DNA of 64,000 bases from Magicicada septendecula (GCA_034769895.1 JAWRYS010000719.1:1-64000); one strand, 5' to 3'. Shown: positions 47,523 through 58,153, numbered from the stretch's first letter. Numbers and translations are program-made. The notes: generated from the sequence alone by a model not told the origin.

Positions 47523-47560
47523 ATGCCCCCCCCCCCCCCGCCCCAAGAAAACAGGTTATT

Positions 47561-49111
47561 TTAGTAATCATTAGGTTGCTTAAATAAGCTGATTGATTTC
47601 ACCATTACTTTTCTCAATCTCCATATTTTGTTTTTTTTTTTCGGCTTGATCTCACTTTCAGAGAGTATAAACCCAAGAAATTGTAATTCCTGAGTTATGA
47701 ATTTAAATTTATTTAACTTCAGTGTAATATTATTTTGTTGGAGTTTCCTGAGTACAATTTCAATACGATCACAGTGTTCATCCCATGTTTTAGAGGTAAT
47801 ACGAATATCATCTATATATACTGTTGCGAACTCTAACACTTCTTTTCCTAGTATCTGGTCCATGCACTGGATAAAAATGGCGACAGAATTAACCAACCCG
47901 AAAGGTAAGTGTTTAAATTGGTAGTTTCTTCCCTCGAAGATGAAGACAACATACTGGCGACTGTCAGGGTGTAACTCTATTTGCCAGTATCCGCAAACAC
48001 AAACAGCATCCCAACTACTCATAAATTTACAAACATGGAATTTCTTCATAGTTTCTTCTATCTCTATTGGAGAGGTGCGATCCGTTATTATAATTTTATT
48101 TATTTCCCGCGCATCAAGGCACAACCATACTTGTCCATCTTTTTTAGGAATCGCCACAATGGGACTGGTATATGGGGAATTACTTCGTTCTATAATATCT
48201 TCTTGAATCATCCTAGCTATTTCTTTTCTAACTGCCTCTTTTGACGATTGAGCAATAGGATACGATTTCTTATTGAAATTAACGGAGTTATGAAATTTTA
48301 ATCGGCTTACGAAATCCTTCGCCTTTCCAGGAGAATCGGAAAATACATTACGATAAGTTTTATATATTTCTATTAATTTTTTCTTCTGTTCCACACTGAT
48401 TGTCTCGGTATACCCCTTTCCTTGAAACGACAATATTTCCTGCATTTTTTCCTGCCATAATGCTGATTCTGTTACGATCTCTTTATCTCCTATGGGTGTC
48501 CTTATTATTTCCCTAACGTGGTATGAGTTTCTGTACTGAGGGGCTATTGAGCTTCCTATTATCTCAGCAGTCCATTCATAACCTTCTGAGCTCAGTGTTG
48601 TTTTTCCACTGGCTAAATTAATAATCGCATAGTGACGCCTTAGCGTATCACAGCCTATCAACACCTTAAAAGGTAACCCTTGGGCCACCAGAAACACCAT
48701 AGGAATTCCTCCTCCCATACTCGTAACATTCAGACTTACTTGTTGTTTGATTGTCTTGTTTTGTTTGCCAGTCGCTCCTATAATAGCAATATTATTAATA
48801 GGCAGTGTGGATATTTTTTCCGTACTCAACTCCTGTATTCTCTTCAGCTCTAATCTGTCTATTAAAGAAATGTTTGCTCCTGTATCTATCATAACTTCAG
48901 TTAGCACCCCATGTAATTCTACCTTGATGTATACTATGTCCTCATTCGGTTTATCTTCTTCCATGGTAATCTCTTCCAACAAATCTCTCTGTATATTTTT
49001 TAAATAAAAGTTTCTTATCACGGTTATTGGTTCTTTGTTATTATTATTAGGGTTTATATCTCTCCTCAGCCCTGGGTCCGCTCGCAGTGATGGGCCGTCC
49101 AATGTTCTCAC
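47561..49111 (-). CDS. pol: Array unit 7 short pol (516 aa, open)
   Basis: Protease plus partial RT as in unit 2, with a few private differences, fitting the greater divergence of this end of the array. Confidence 0.75.
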   Translation of the reverse strand: MRTLDGPSLRADPGLRRDINPNNNNKEPITVIRNFYLKNIQRDLLEEITMEEDKPNEDIVYIKVELHGVLTEVMIDTGANISLIDRLELKRIQELSTEKISTLPINNIAIIGATGKQNKTIKQQVSLNVTSMGGGIPMVFLVAQGLPFKVLIGCDTLRRHYAIINLASGKTTLSSEGYEWTAEIIGSSIAPQYRNSYHVREIIRTPIGDKEIVTESALWQEKMQEILSFQGKGYTETISVEQKKKLIEIYKTYRNVFSDSPGKAKDFVSRLKFHNSVNFNKKSYPIAQSSKEAVRKEIARMIQEDIIERSNSPYTSPIVAIPKKDGQVWLCLDAREINKIIITDRTSPIEIEETMKKFHVCKFMSSWDAVCVCGYWQIELHPDSRQYVVFIFEGRNYQFKHLPFGLVNSVAIFIQCMDQILGKEVLEFATVYIDDIRITSKTWDEHCDRIEIVLRKLQQNNITLKLNKFKFITQELQFLGFILSESEIKPKKKNKIWRLRKVMVKSISLFKQPNDY

Positions 49112-50824
49112 TGCTGCCTCTCGTTTTCCCTATTTACATCACTGTTGGTTTGTTGAACTTGTTCATTGGTGTTTTGGTTTCCAGAGGGTGTCTCCCTTCT
49201 TCTGTCCCAGCTTCTGGATCTCTGATAGACTTCTCTATTATCATTCCATTGTCTCCCATTGTCATTATCTCTTCCATATCGTCGGTCATAATTTCTATCA
49301 TTATTAAAATTCTGACGTCTTCCTTGAAATCGCCTGTTATTCGGATTTCTATTATATCCCTCCATACGTACGTGGTTTATTGGCTGTCGACTGTCGTGTG
49401 GTTGTTCATTGTTCCTATCATTCCAATCCTCTGTTCTTCTTCGACTCCTGTAATAATAATTTTCCCTCTCAAAACCTTCTAAGGGAGCCTCCATTTCTCC
49501 AATAGTTTTTATCTGTCCACACCGACGAGCCCGTACAATGTCTTCTCCAAAGTGTTGTGATAATTTGTCTATGAGACACTCCTCAGGGAATTTTGGTTGT
49601 AAATGTCGAGCTACCCAGACTTCGCCCAAAAAGTAAGCAGTCATTGTCTGTCCTCTTCTAGCATCATATCTGCCAGTGCTCAAATTGTCTCGGACTATAT
49701 TTTGGATAGACTCAGACCAATACTTTGTTTTAAAAATTTGTTTAAATTCGTTATAATTGGTGATTTCATTTCTTACTGCCTTCCACCAGTTATCATTACC
49801 ATTTTTAAAACTATCATCTAGGAGATTCTTTATTATTGGCCACCAATTTTCTTTGGTTCTATTCAAACCTTCTTCTAACCTCTCCAAAAATTCTAGAGGG
49901 TTGTGACGATATTCTTTAAAGTTTATCACTTCTTTACTTTCTCCGATTAGTGTAGGTACATAGTTTATCGGTCTATGTTTTAGTACCTATCTTGGTTTCT
50001 GCCTGATTGGATTGTTCCCCTACCTTATTTTGTAGTATTTCTAATTGCTCCTGAGTATCTTTGTGAAGTATAACAATACTAGTTTTACTGTTATCTTCCA
50101 CTTCAGTTATTTGGTTTATCAACTCTTCGCGCAATTGACTTAAATATTCCTTGGTTTTCTCAACCTTTTGGTTGGTTTCAGTAATTATATTCCTTATTTC
50201 CTCTTTATACTCTTCTAACTGCTGTTTCAATTCCTCTTTATTTTTCTCACTCTCTTCCTTCAACAATCCTTTTAATTCTTCATTACTTTGTCTAATATCC
50301 TCCTTCAACTGTTGTTGTAATGTTTCATTATTGCTTTCTAATTTTTTATTTAATTCCTCCTTATCTTTCCTCATTTGTTTCTTTAATTCCTCATTAGTTT
50401 GTTTTAATAAGGTTTCATTATCTACTCTCATTTGTTTCAACTCTTCTTGGTTACTATCCATTTTCCTGTTAAGTGTTTCGATATTCTTTTCAATATCCTC
50501 CTTCATTTGTTTCTTTAATTCCTCACTATTTTGTTTCAATAATGTTTCATTATCTTGTTTCACTGTTTCTCTGTCACTGTCCATTTTCTCCATTATAATT
50601 CTCAACATCTCCTGCATGCTCATGTCCTCCTTTTGTATGGGTTTATCTGGTTGGTCCCCTGGTGTATCCCTTACCACCGTTTCCATTTCTTCAGTCGCCG
50701 CTACTGGAGTATCCTTTACTATTACTTCCACTTCTTCAACTGTTGCTGTTTCCTGGTCTTCTATATTTAACTCTATCTCTTCTTCTTCCATTTGTTTCCG
50801 TGACGTCGCTCTTCTCCTTGACAT
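49108..50824 (-). pseudogene. gag: Array unit 7 gag (broken)
   Basis: The N-terminal coiled-coil and C-terminal capsid-like and Arg-rich parts are readable, but the copy is broken and this unit is about 90 bp shorter than the others. It is the first unit of the array in transcription order, next to the outermost LTR. Confidence 0.8.
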
Positions 50825-51172
50825 CTCTGTTGTTAATCGTAGCCGCCACTAGAGTACAAATCACTGTAAACTCACAATAAGAGTACAAAGCTATTCTATT
50901 TCTAGCCTCACTAGTTGGGCTCCAATCTGTAACGTTTTACTTAGACGTTACCCTCTTGTATTCTATTATACAAATCTAATAATCGTTCTTTCTAAATTAT
51001 ATTTTATTTAGCTTCACTATTGGGATAGCCAATTTGTTACATCTAGACTCGAATCTATGGTTATTTATCCGAATTTCTGTCTTGTTTAACTCTGTTATTA
51101 TTTGTATATATTTTTGTTAATATTAAATTAAGGATGGGTATCTGTTCAGGGGATGTTTGTTGAGCACCAATT

Positions 51173-53007
51173 TGCAATCACCATTTGCAAATAAAATTTT
51201 ATTGGTGAAATATCAATAATAAATTTTTGATATTTCAAATTTATGTAAATAGTATATGGTCTCTTTATTCTGTAATGAACTCTCTTTTATTCTTTTCTTT
51301 CAGCAACGGATATGATAACTTGTACTCATCACCACATTTTTAAAAGAAATCTGCTAAGATTTTCAATTGATGAGTGTTGCCAACTTAATCTAATTACTGA
51401 GGTCAATTCACAGTATCAGATATTTTGTTCAGAATATCATATCCTTTTTTTTCATGAAATAAGAAACAAATAAACCTTTTTCTGTATTTTGTAAACTCAA
51501 ATCCTTTATTTATTCTTTAATTTGTTCTAAATGTAAAACATAATTTTTAACAAAGTTTGGCCAGCTGTATTTTTATAAGCTCAGAGTGGCAGCAGCAACT
51601 CTTAGATCTCAGGCTTTTTAAAATATTTTATAATTTATTTTTAATAAATAAAATACAATTATAATGTTCAGTAGGTCCTTTCGACTACGATATAACAACA
51701 GTATTGACAGGGAAAGTACCAAAATACATATAATGAGAAATAGTCACAATGTATCTTAAAAGGATTATATTAAAAGTGTAAAACAGTTCCGTGTATAGGT
51801 TAAGTTATAAAAATGTTTTTTAGACTTAAATCTCTTTAAATTATATTAGCACTATACATCAAGGGTGCTTATGCTTATGTCCATATTATTAATCATTATT
51901 GTTCTCAGTGAAAGTTAATTATGGTTTTTATAAAAAGTGTATTCAAAGTTTTTTGAAACCTTTAGATCAGATTTAACAGGGAATATTTCAGATTAATTTT
52001 AGATCAAAAAATACTTCTCTCCCTGTGTCAATTGGTCCAATTTCTTCAGAGATGTCCTGGTTTAAGTCTGTAGAATCTTGTAGCAATTCTTTCTTCTATT
52101 TTAATCTTGATATAGGCTACCTAATTATTCACTTGTTTATCTGGAGATGCACTGATATCACATATATTATAATTTATTTTTTCACTATAAGTATTTAAAT
52201 CAACCTTCTTGCATTCAGTTTTTTTAGAATCCATCTATTTTTTTTCTTCTACATATTAGTTGCTAAGGCCTCTCTTAGATATCTCCTTGGTTTCCAAGTA
52301 ACATTTTTATATCACCCTGGTGACATCATAAGAATAATATAAACAAACCTTTTACTATTTTATATGTCATTTTCTTTTAAAAGGATATACCTTTTTTATA
52401 AGAGCTCTTATCTTCTTTTTATTTGTTTCTTTGTTCTTCTGATAAAAAACTGATCATTTTGTCATCACTCTTGACTATTTTCTGATCTATATTTCCTGAG
52501 TTAATGATTCACTTTTTATTTATTTTTGTTACAAACTTATTTATTATTTCTTTTTGTACCTTTCACTTTCTTAAATTTATTTTATACACTTGGTAATCTT
52601 TTAACATAAACTGACATTGTTTCCTTATTATTTTAATAGAAATCTTATTCATATAATTTGACTGACTATGATTTTGGTACTTTCTTGTTAAGACTAACAT
52701 TAGTGTTATTAACACTAGTATACATAATATTAATAAATGTGACAAAAACTGATTACTAATAACTATTAGTAATATGTTATAATTCCCCTTAACTGACTGT
52801 GTTTATAACTTTACAGTCTGCACACAAAAAACAAATTTCATAAGTAAGTTCTTACTTTAATTATAATAAACATAACATACAATAAACAATTAAAATTAAA
52901 CATATTCAATTAAGTCTTTCTTAAAATATTATGTCTCCTGGTACTTTTTAATAATATAATCCTGGTATGTTTATGTTACTAGGGCATGTTAAAAATGTCA
53001 CGTAACA
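51173..53007 (-). repeat. Array LTR 8, the outermost 5' LTR (1835 bp)
   Basis: This is the first LTR of the array in the direction of transcription and the right boundary of the whole array; non-array DNA starts at 53008. It is the most diverged LTR and lacks the block of about 125 bp that carries the foldback in the other seven. At that point it holds one copy of the 12-mer TTCTTACTTTAA, which flanks the block on both sides in LTRs 1-7. Confidence 0.85.
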
Positions 53008-53121
53008 ACATACACGCCAGCGTTGCACATTTAAAAACGTAAACATTGTAACGTAATCGCTTCAGAGGTACTTTCCGCGGAGTCTTTGGATGTTACCTAT
53101 TGTGTGCTCATCTTATTTAAT

Positions 53122-53160
53122 TAAGCCTCACTGTTGTAAACGCCATTTTTGTAACGTACC
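53122..53160 (-). other. PBS-like motif D in the array flank
   Basis: On the minus strand CGTTACAAAAATGGCGTTTA is followed by CAACAGTGAGGCTT, resembling the PBS-like motifs A and B of the array leader. This suggests an old related element next to the array. Confidence 0.4.
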
Positions 53161-53222
53161 GCGGTTATTAAAGGTTTCAACCTCTCTAAGAGTGTATTAC
53201 AATTACAGGTTTATAAGTAATT

Positions 53223-53260
53223 CAGTCCCAATGTTGGGTTCGCCCTTTTGTAACGTAATC
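53223..53260 (-). other. PBS-like motif E in the array flank
   Basis: On the minus strand ACGTTACAAAAGGGCGAACC then CAACATTGGGACT. It shows the same pattern as motif D, about 100 bp away, a spacing close to that between motifs A and B. Confidence 0.35.
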
Positions 53261-55322
53261 TTAAACAATGTGTGTGACGTCCGTCTTTTTACAGTCTCGG
53301 AGCGGTCAGAGTACCTTTTCGCAATCGTCACTTATGCATATTATTCTAGCGTGCAGCTATGTTATTTTTTATAGTATCAATGTTTAAATAAATCGGATTG
53401 TAAGGTTACCCAAACGAAACAGAAATCGAGCGTGTGTGATCCGGTAGAGATTAAGGAAGTTGTTTAATCTTAGTTGGAAGAGAGAGTGAGTACAATTTGG
53501 TTACACCCAGAGTAGAAAATTTCTTATTTTCAAATAATCGCTGTTAATAAGATCAGCTGATTTTGACCTTAACCTCCAAATGTTATGTTAACCAAACGAC
53601 ACGGTTCGGTAATACTCCCCGGTGGATAATCCTCTTCTTGGCTTACTAAAATCTAGAACAACTACCCTCTACAATAAAGAATACACCTTTTATTATTTGA
53701 CATAAAATATTAAGAGTATTTATTTGTATACCATTAATTTTCTCTTCTCCCAATATACAAATATTATAATCGATCTTTCCAATCACTAATACATTGTATC
53801 GATTTAGATAGGTAAACATGGAATTATTATAAAATCTAATTTTTAATGATTTTATAATTTTAATTTTTAATTAAACATCAATCAACATATAATTCATTTT
53901 ATTTATTTCCCCAGGGTTAAGGGTAAGTTCTTTGTGTTATGAGATGGTCAGAAATGGCTTTACAAGATAAAAATAATCAATTTCGAATTTTTATTTTTTG
54001 TTTATTTTCGTAGTACGTAGTTCCGGATTTGTCCGCGAGAGTGCAGATTATGTTTTTATTAGACACATGAAGGCGTTTAGAAATTTCTGAATTGCACAAC
54101 GGTTTGATATGAAGTTTTCTTGGTCAATTATTAAAAGAAATGTTTATATTACCTCTTTCCTCGAAGTTCTTACTTGCATGAAGCTGTTTCTAGTGTGGTC
54201 GTTCTAGTTGTTTTGTAATTTCATTGAATGTCTTTCAGATACAATCTCGTTTAAAAAACTCGAAGTTCGGTTCGGCTAGGCCAGATCCCGGAATGGTTTC
54301 TATCACTTTGTTATTGGTAAAAGCAAGTTATATTTGATATCTAAAGGAGTTGAACATAATGTGGATACTGTGAGTTAATTTGGTTCTCATTTTGTACCGT
54401 TTCCAAACGTTTTAAAATGTTTTTTAATACAATTTTGGTCTCATCACTTTTCTCGAACGGTTTTCAATATCTTTTTCGATTAAACAATATGTTGTTATTC
54501 TGTTACTCTTAGTAACACATAATTTCTATATCATTTTTTATTGGTTCTTCTATTCACTTTTGAGTATATAGGCTGTTTCTAATTATTATAAATTTATTTC
54601 TGATTTATAGAAAAATAATTCTTTTTAATTTTGGTTTATTTTCCAATTTGATTTATATAACAGTTTTTCGTTTATTTTCTTATAACTTTAGATATAAGTC
54701 TTTAATATTATTATTAACTTTAATTGAATTTATATATTATTTATTAATCTCTTATAGTATTCTTACACTGCACTATTTTCTTCTGCCATTTTCCTCATAC
54801 AGTATTATTTTATTTTTTATTATCATCTTATATTTACCTCTTTTATTTTTTAACCCTGGGTTATCTTATATACAAACATAATTATTTTATTAAATATAAA
54901 ATTAAACATAGGTACTAAATTTTAGTTGCCTACACGATATAAATCATACCATAATTAAATAAAATACATAACTGGTTAGTAGTATCACAGTCTACTATTA
55001 TAATCCATAATTCCTACATCTACAGCACAAGTCTGTACGATGCTCCCTTCACATTCACTTATTTACGCACTGGGTACACTATAACTCACTTGTTACACTG
55101 TGTATCACTTCAATATAGTTTATAATGTTTGGTGATATAACATAATTTAGAGCTAGTTATAGTTTACCCATTTCTGACCTTTATGGTAGTATAATTAAGT
55201 TATATTTTTTGGGGCTGGGTTATGTAATGTTACAACATAAACATTCTGAGTTCGTTGACACGTAAACTGTTTTTTCCTTTTACAGTATAGATAGCGTCGT
55301 CTTTATCTAATATATTACATTT

Positions 55323-55331
55323 TATATATAA
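55323..55331 (+). promoter_or_regulatory. Possible TATA box upstream of the metalloproteinase
   Basis: TATATATAA here is followed by TCAGT at 55372, which resembles an arthropod initiator, though the spacing is longer than usual. A second TATATATAA at 55494-55502 is the alternative. In such AT-rich DNA either may be chance. Confidence 0.25.
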
Positions 55332-55417
55332 CGATTGTCATGGTATACAGATAAGGTATGAATTAGCTTAGTCAGTAACGTGCAGCTATGTTATTCTAGT
55401 AATAGATTATATGTAAG

Positions 55418-55515
55418 GTAAGTATCAATTGTTCAATCCCTAGCTAATTCATACTTTTTTTATTTTTTTTTAATACAAAAAAATATATTCATTTATATAT
55501 AATACACGTTAGCAG
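55418..55515 (+). other. Candidate 5'-UTR intron of the metalloproteinase
   Basis: A strong donor (AAG|GTAAGT at 55418) and an acceptor after a T-rich tract (TTAGCAG ending at 55515) bound 98 bp just before the first ATG. An intron here would remove the second TATA-like box. Inferred from consensus signals only. Confidence 0.3.
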
Positions 55516-55569
55516 TTGGTTTATTAGTGTTCCAACGTGAATTCTGAAAGTAACATCCTTGTTAATAAC

Positions 55570-56442
55570 ATGTCGGTAGTTAAAAATTTATTATATATAG
55601 TAATTGTTCAAATATTACTAATAAATTCTTTAGCCGATAATACAACACAGATTGGAGTGGATAAAGTTAAGCAATATTTATATGAATATGGTTATCTTCA
55701 AACAGATGGTGAATCTTCATTGCAAGCTGTAAATGAAACAGATATTACTAATGTATTACTTATATTTCAAGAATACAATAAATTACCTACTGATGGTAAG
55801 TTAAATAATGAAACTATAAATTTAATGTTAAAACCTAGGTGCGGTAATAGCGATATTATTTTTGATTATCGAGTATCCAGTTTTAAATGGAACAAGCCTG
55901 AAGTAACATGGCATTATTATTTAGCGAATCAAGAGGTGTTAGAATTGACTAAACAAGCTTTTGCAGTATGGGAGGAAAATTCTGGTATACGTTTTAAACA
56001 TGATAGAGTAAATACAGATATTTTAATTTCTAATAAACGATTGAAACATATGATGCAAAAAGAATCGTGGCAATGTACGAGAACGTTTGACGGTAAAGGT
56101 GGAACATTAGCACATGCATATTTTCCTGATTATAATAATTCAAGGCGAGAAATTCATATTGATGAAGATGAAAAGTGGTCATATTCGATTGATAACGTTG
56201 TTCCTCTTGGTCACACAAGTTTGTATGCAACTTTAATACATGAAATCGGTCATGTTTTAGGTTTATCACATTCAGATGTATCAGATTCTGTAATGTATGC
56301 TTATTATAACGGTAAAATCGAGTTAGGTGACGATGATGTTTTAGCCATTCAAAATTTATATGGTAAGGCAGGAAGCACTTTTATATCATCTTTCATACCG
56401 ATGTCACCATCTTCTTCAGTACCAAAGATAGAAGACGTATAA
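55570..56442 (+). CDS. Secreted matrix metalloproteinase without hemopexin domain (290 aa, uninterrupted CDS)
   Basis: A zinc endopeptidase of the matrixin family (M10A), expected to be secreted and to cut extracellular matrix or other outside proteins. The frame stays open slightly upstream, but the first ATG is at 55570. That start gives a clean signal peptide (1-22, ending NSLA). A peptidoglycan-binding-like prodomain (about 25-85) is followed by the cysteine switch PRCGNSD (C91), which keeps the zymogen latent. The catalytic domain has FDGKGGTLAHAYFP (H182), IHIDEDEKW (H196), the zinc motif HEIGHVLGLSH (224-234) and the Met-turn SVMY (M242). The structural-zinc segment is unusual: the expected HGD is not kept and about seven extra residues including a Cys stand before FDG. 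There is no furin site, hinge, hemopexin domain or membrane anchor, so it is a matrilysin-like minimal form. No intron interrupts the CDS, suggesting an ancient retrocopy or a lineage-specific intronless family. It is surrounded by transposons but is itself intact. Confidence 0.9.
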   Translation: MSVVKNLLYIVIVQILLINSLADNTTQIGVDKVKQYLYEYGYLQTDGESSLQAVNETDITNVLLIFQEYNKLPTDGKLNNETINLMLKPRCGNSDIIFDYRVSSFKWNKPEVTWHYYLANQEVLELTKQAFAVWEENSGIRFKHDRVNTDILISNKRLKHMMQKESWQCTRTFDGKGGTLAHAYFPDYNNSRREIHIDEDEKWSYSIDNVVPLGHTSLYATLIHEIGHVLGLSHSDVSDSVMYAYYNGKIELGDDDVLAIQNLYGKAGSTFISSFIPMSPSSSVPKIEDV

Positions 56443-56564
56443 CGTGTCGGCTACGTTATAACCTAGGGAACCCATGATAATTGACTCTGGCCAGTTATAC
56501 AGGCTGCCTTCGTTGTAACAAACTGAAAATTAATCAAATCACTATCAATAATTATAAGTACTCT

Positions 56565-56570
56565 AATAAA
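56565..56570 (+). terminator. Poly(A) signal of the metalloproteinase
   Basis: AATAAA lies 123 bp after the stop codon, the first such hexamer downstream on this strand in a suitable place. Confidence 0.5.
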
Positions 56571-57549
56571 AGGAAACTGGGGAGGGAGGTTTGCTGATTT
56601 ATGCACTCAATTTAGTATGTAACAAAGGTGACATCTCTTTATTTACGTGTGATTAATAATACATTACAAATAAAAATTTTTTAGCTTACACTGAAATGGT
56701 AAGGGGGTTTTCAATATTTAAAATGATAATACAGTTAGTGTATTTACCTCGGATCCGAGTCTCTTTAAACTAGTTAGGAATTTTCAAATTTACTCTACTT
56801 CTTTAGTCAATTACATTATTACTTAAAATACCGTTAGAAGAATGGTTTCGTTTTGTTGTGCGATGTTCGAACGCTACATCACAAGAGTTATGTTACAAAG
56901 TATGATTTCTGAAATTTCTTGTTACAACATTGTTATTCTTAATGCTTAGAAATTGTCATTTAAAGTCTTTTCCTTTAAAATTACTTATATTTAAAAGATA
57001 CATTATTCACGGAAGACGAGCTTCCGCGTCACCTCTAGTTAATCGTTTCAGTCCATGTCCTGCCGCGTGATTCTTCTGTACTCTCTTAATAGTGTGTCGT
57101 CATCGTGGTAGTCTTTCCGGTGGAGGTCCTCGGAGTCAACTAATGATGAAGTGGATGTTACGGTGTCATCTAGAATGAAGTCGTCCTGTTTCTCAGTGGT
57201 AGTGTAAATGCAGTTGAGGTCTTAGTCTTCACTTTTCACAGTTATTCCCATCACATTTGTAATAGCACAGTAGTATTTGAGTTTATATATTCGTTACACA
57301 TTATGACGGAACCCCAAAATAACTTGAACTATATTTTTAATAGGAGATGTCACCTTACACACTTATTTCATTCATTCACATCTTTGTGTTAAAACACACT
57401 ACATTTTAGTTACATAGATCTCCACACTGTTAGTTGAAGCTAATAACAAAATAAAAAAAAAATTTTTGCAGCGCTCCGCTTGGAGCTGTTTACAGATTGA
57501 ACGTCGCAAATCAAGTCCTACATTGTTACAACAGGAAAATTGTAACGAC

Positions 57550-57567
57550 GCGGAGTGAATACTCCGC
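57550..57567. repeat. Short perfect hairpin
   Basis: GCGGAGT-GAAT-ACTCCGC is a 7-bp stem with a 4-base loop, GC-rich in an AT-rich surrounding. Role unknown. Confidence 0.4.
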
Positions 57568-58149
57568 CATAACATAGTTCCAACTTTTAATTAGTAATAC
57601 AGTCTTACAGTTCGACGTAATAAACAATCAAGACTTTGCTTGTCTACAGAATTTATTACAACTACTACTAGTGACTTTGAATTATTTATTATTTACATTA
57701 TAGTTTACAGGTATTTTATTTAATGCCGGGTCGGTATGCAAGTTGGATCCGGTATACACAGGTCATAGCATGATAATTTAATAAAGGGTTAACAGTTTTT
57801 TAACTCTTTCTTTCTCAGTTTTAGTTAAATTCCCTTTTTAATACTCATTACTATTATGAGTTAGTTCAGGGGTATTCTTCGGTTTAATAGTGCGATTTAA
57901 TGGTTTTAACTAACTTCCCATTTTATATTTTTATTATTATTTATTTATTTTATTTTTTTAATTTAAATCGTCACATACTCCGCTGCTTAAAGAAGACATG
58001 GGGGGGGAGAAATTTTAATAAGGTGAATTCGAATGTAAGGTACTGGGGCACACTTGTCGTTACTGTGTGAAGTTTCTCTCCTTCTTCTCCTTTTTTTTTT
58101 ATTTATTTAGTTGCATGAGTTATACACAACTTACTTCTTCTGATTATCA

Positions 58150-58153
<4 letters not shown>

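Larger units (their letters stand above)
1..53007 (-). mobile_element. Tandem array of a truncated Ty3/gypsy-like LTR element (8 LTRs, 7 internal regions)
   Basis: The same sequence restarts at 1, 5697, 11402, 17103, 22803, 39910, 45616 and 51230, giving unit lengths of 5696, 5705, 5701, 5700, about 5701 (after removing an inserted element), 5706 and 5614 bp. Read on the minus strand, each unit is LTR, primer-binding site, gag, short pol, polypurine tract, then the LTR of the next unit. Adjacent units share a single LTR and no target duplication lies between them, so they did not arise by independent insertion. Units look about 98% or more identical by eye. All lack RNase H and integrase, so the family is non-autonomous. 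The array starts outside the window on the left and ends at 53007. Unequal recombination between LTRs, or rolling-circle copying of a one-LTR circle, are the known ways to build this layout; which one acted is inference. Confidence 0.9.
53008..55322. other. Non-array flank, no gene recognised
   Basis: AT-rich DNA right of the array. Open frames here are short and have no recognisable domain. The first 250 bp hold two further PBS-like motifs. A short phrase, CGTGCAGCTATGTTATT, occurs at about 53350 and again at about 55378. I see nothing else I can name. Confidence 0.5.

Noticed and set aside
1-53007. CRISPR-like or protein-coding tandem gene family
   Set aside because: The 5.7-kb repeats are explained fully by LTR-element structure (LTR, PBS, gag, pol, polypurine tract).
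1-53007. Assembly artefact producing false copies
   Set aside because: Not excluded, but units differ by scattered private variants, length changes and a nested insertion in just one of them, which favours real copies.
53090-53374. Plus-strand frame of 94 codons right of the array
   Set aside because: No recognisable domain or signal; it overlaps the PBS-like motifs and looks non-coding.
55537-55569. A longer N-terminus for the metalloproteinase
   Set aside because: The frame is open upstream but begins with GTG rather than ATG, and the start at 55570 gives a normal signal peptide directly.
55570-56442. Metalloproteinase captured by a virus (baculovirus or entomopoxvirus type)
   Set aside because: Such viral homologues exist, but no viral gene lies nearby and the protein can be explained as an arthropod gene. 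There is no sequence support here.
57991-58020. Plus-strand G-run as a polypurine tract of another element
   Set aside because: No LTR start follows it and no plus-strand element lies upstream within reach.
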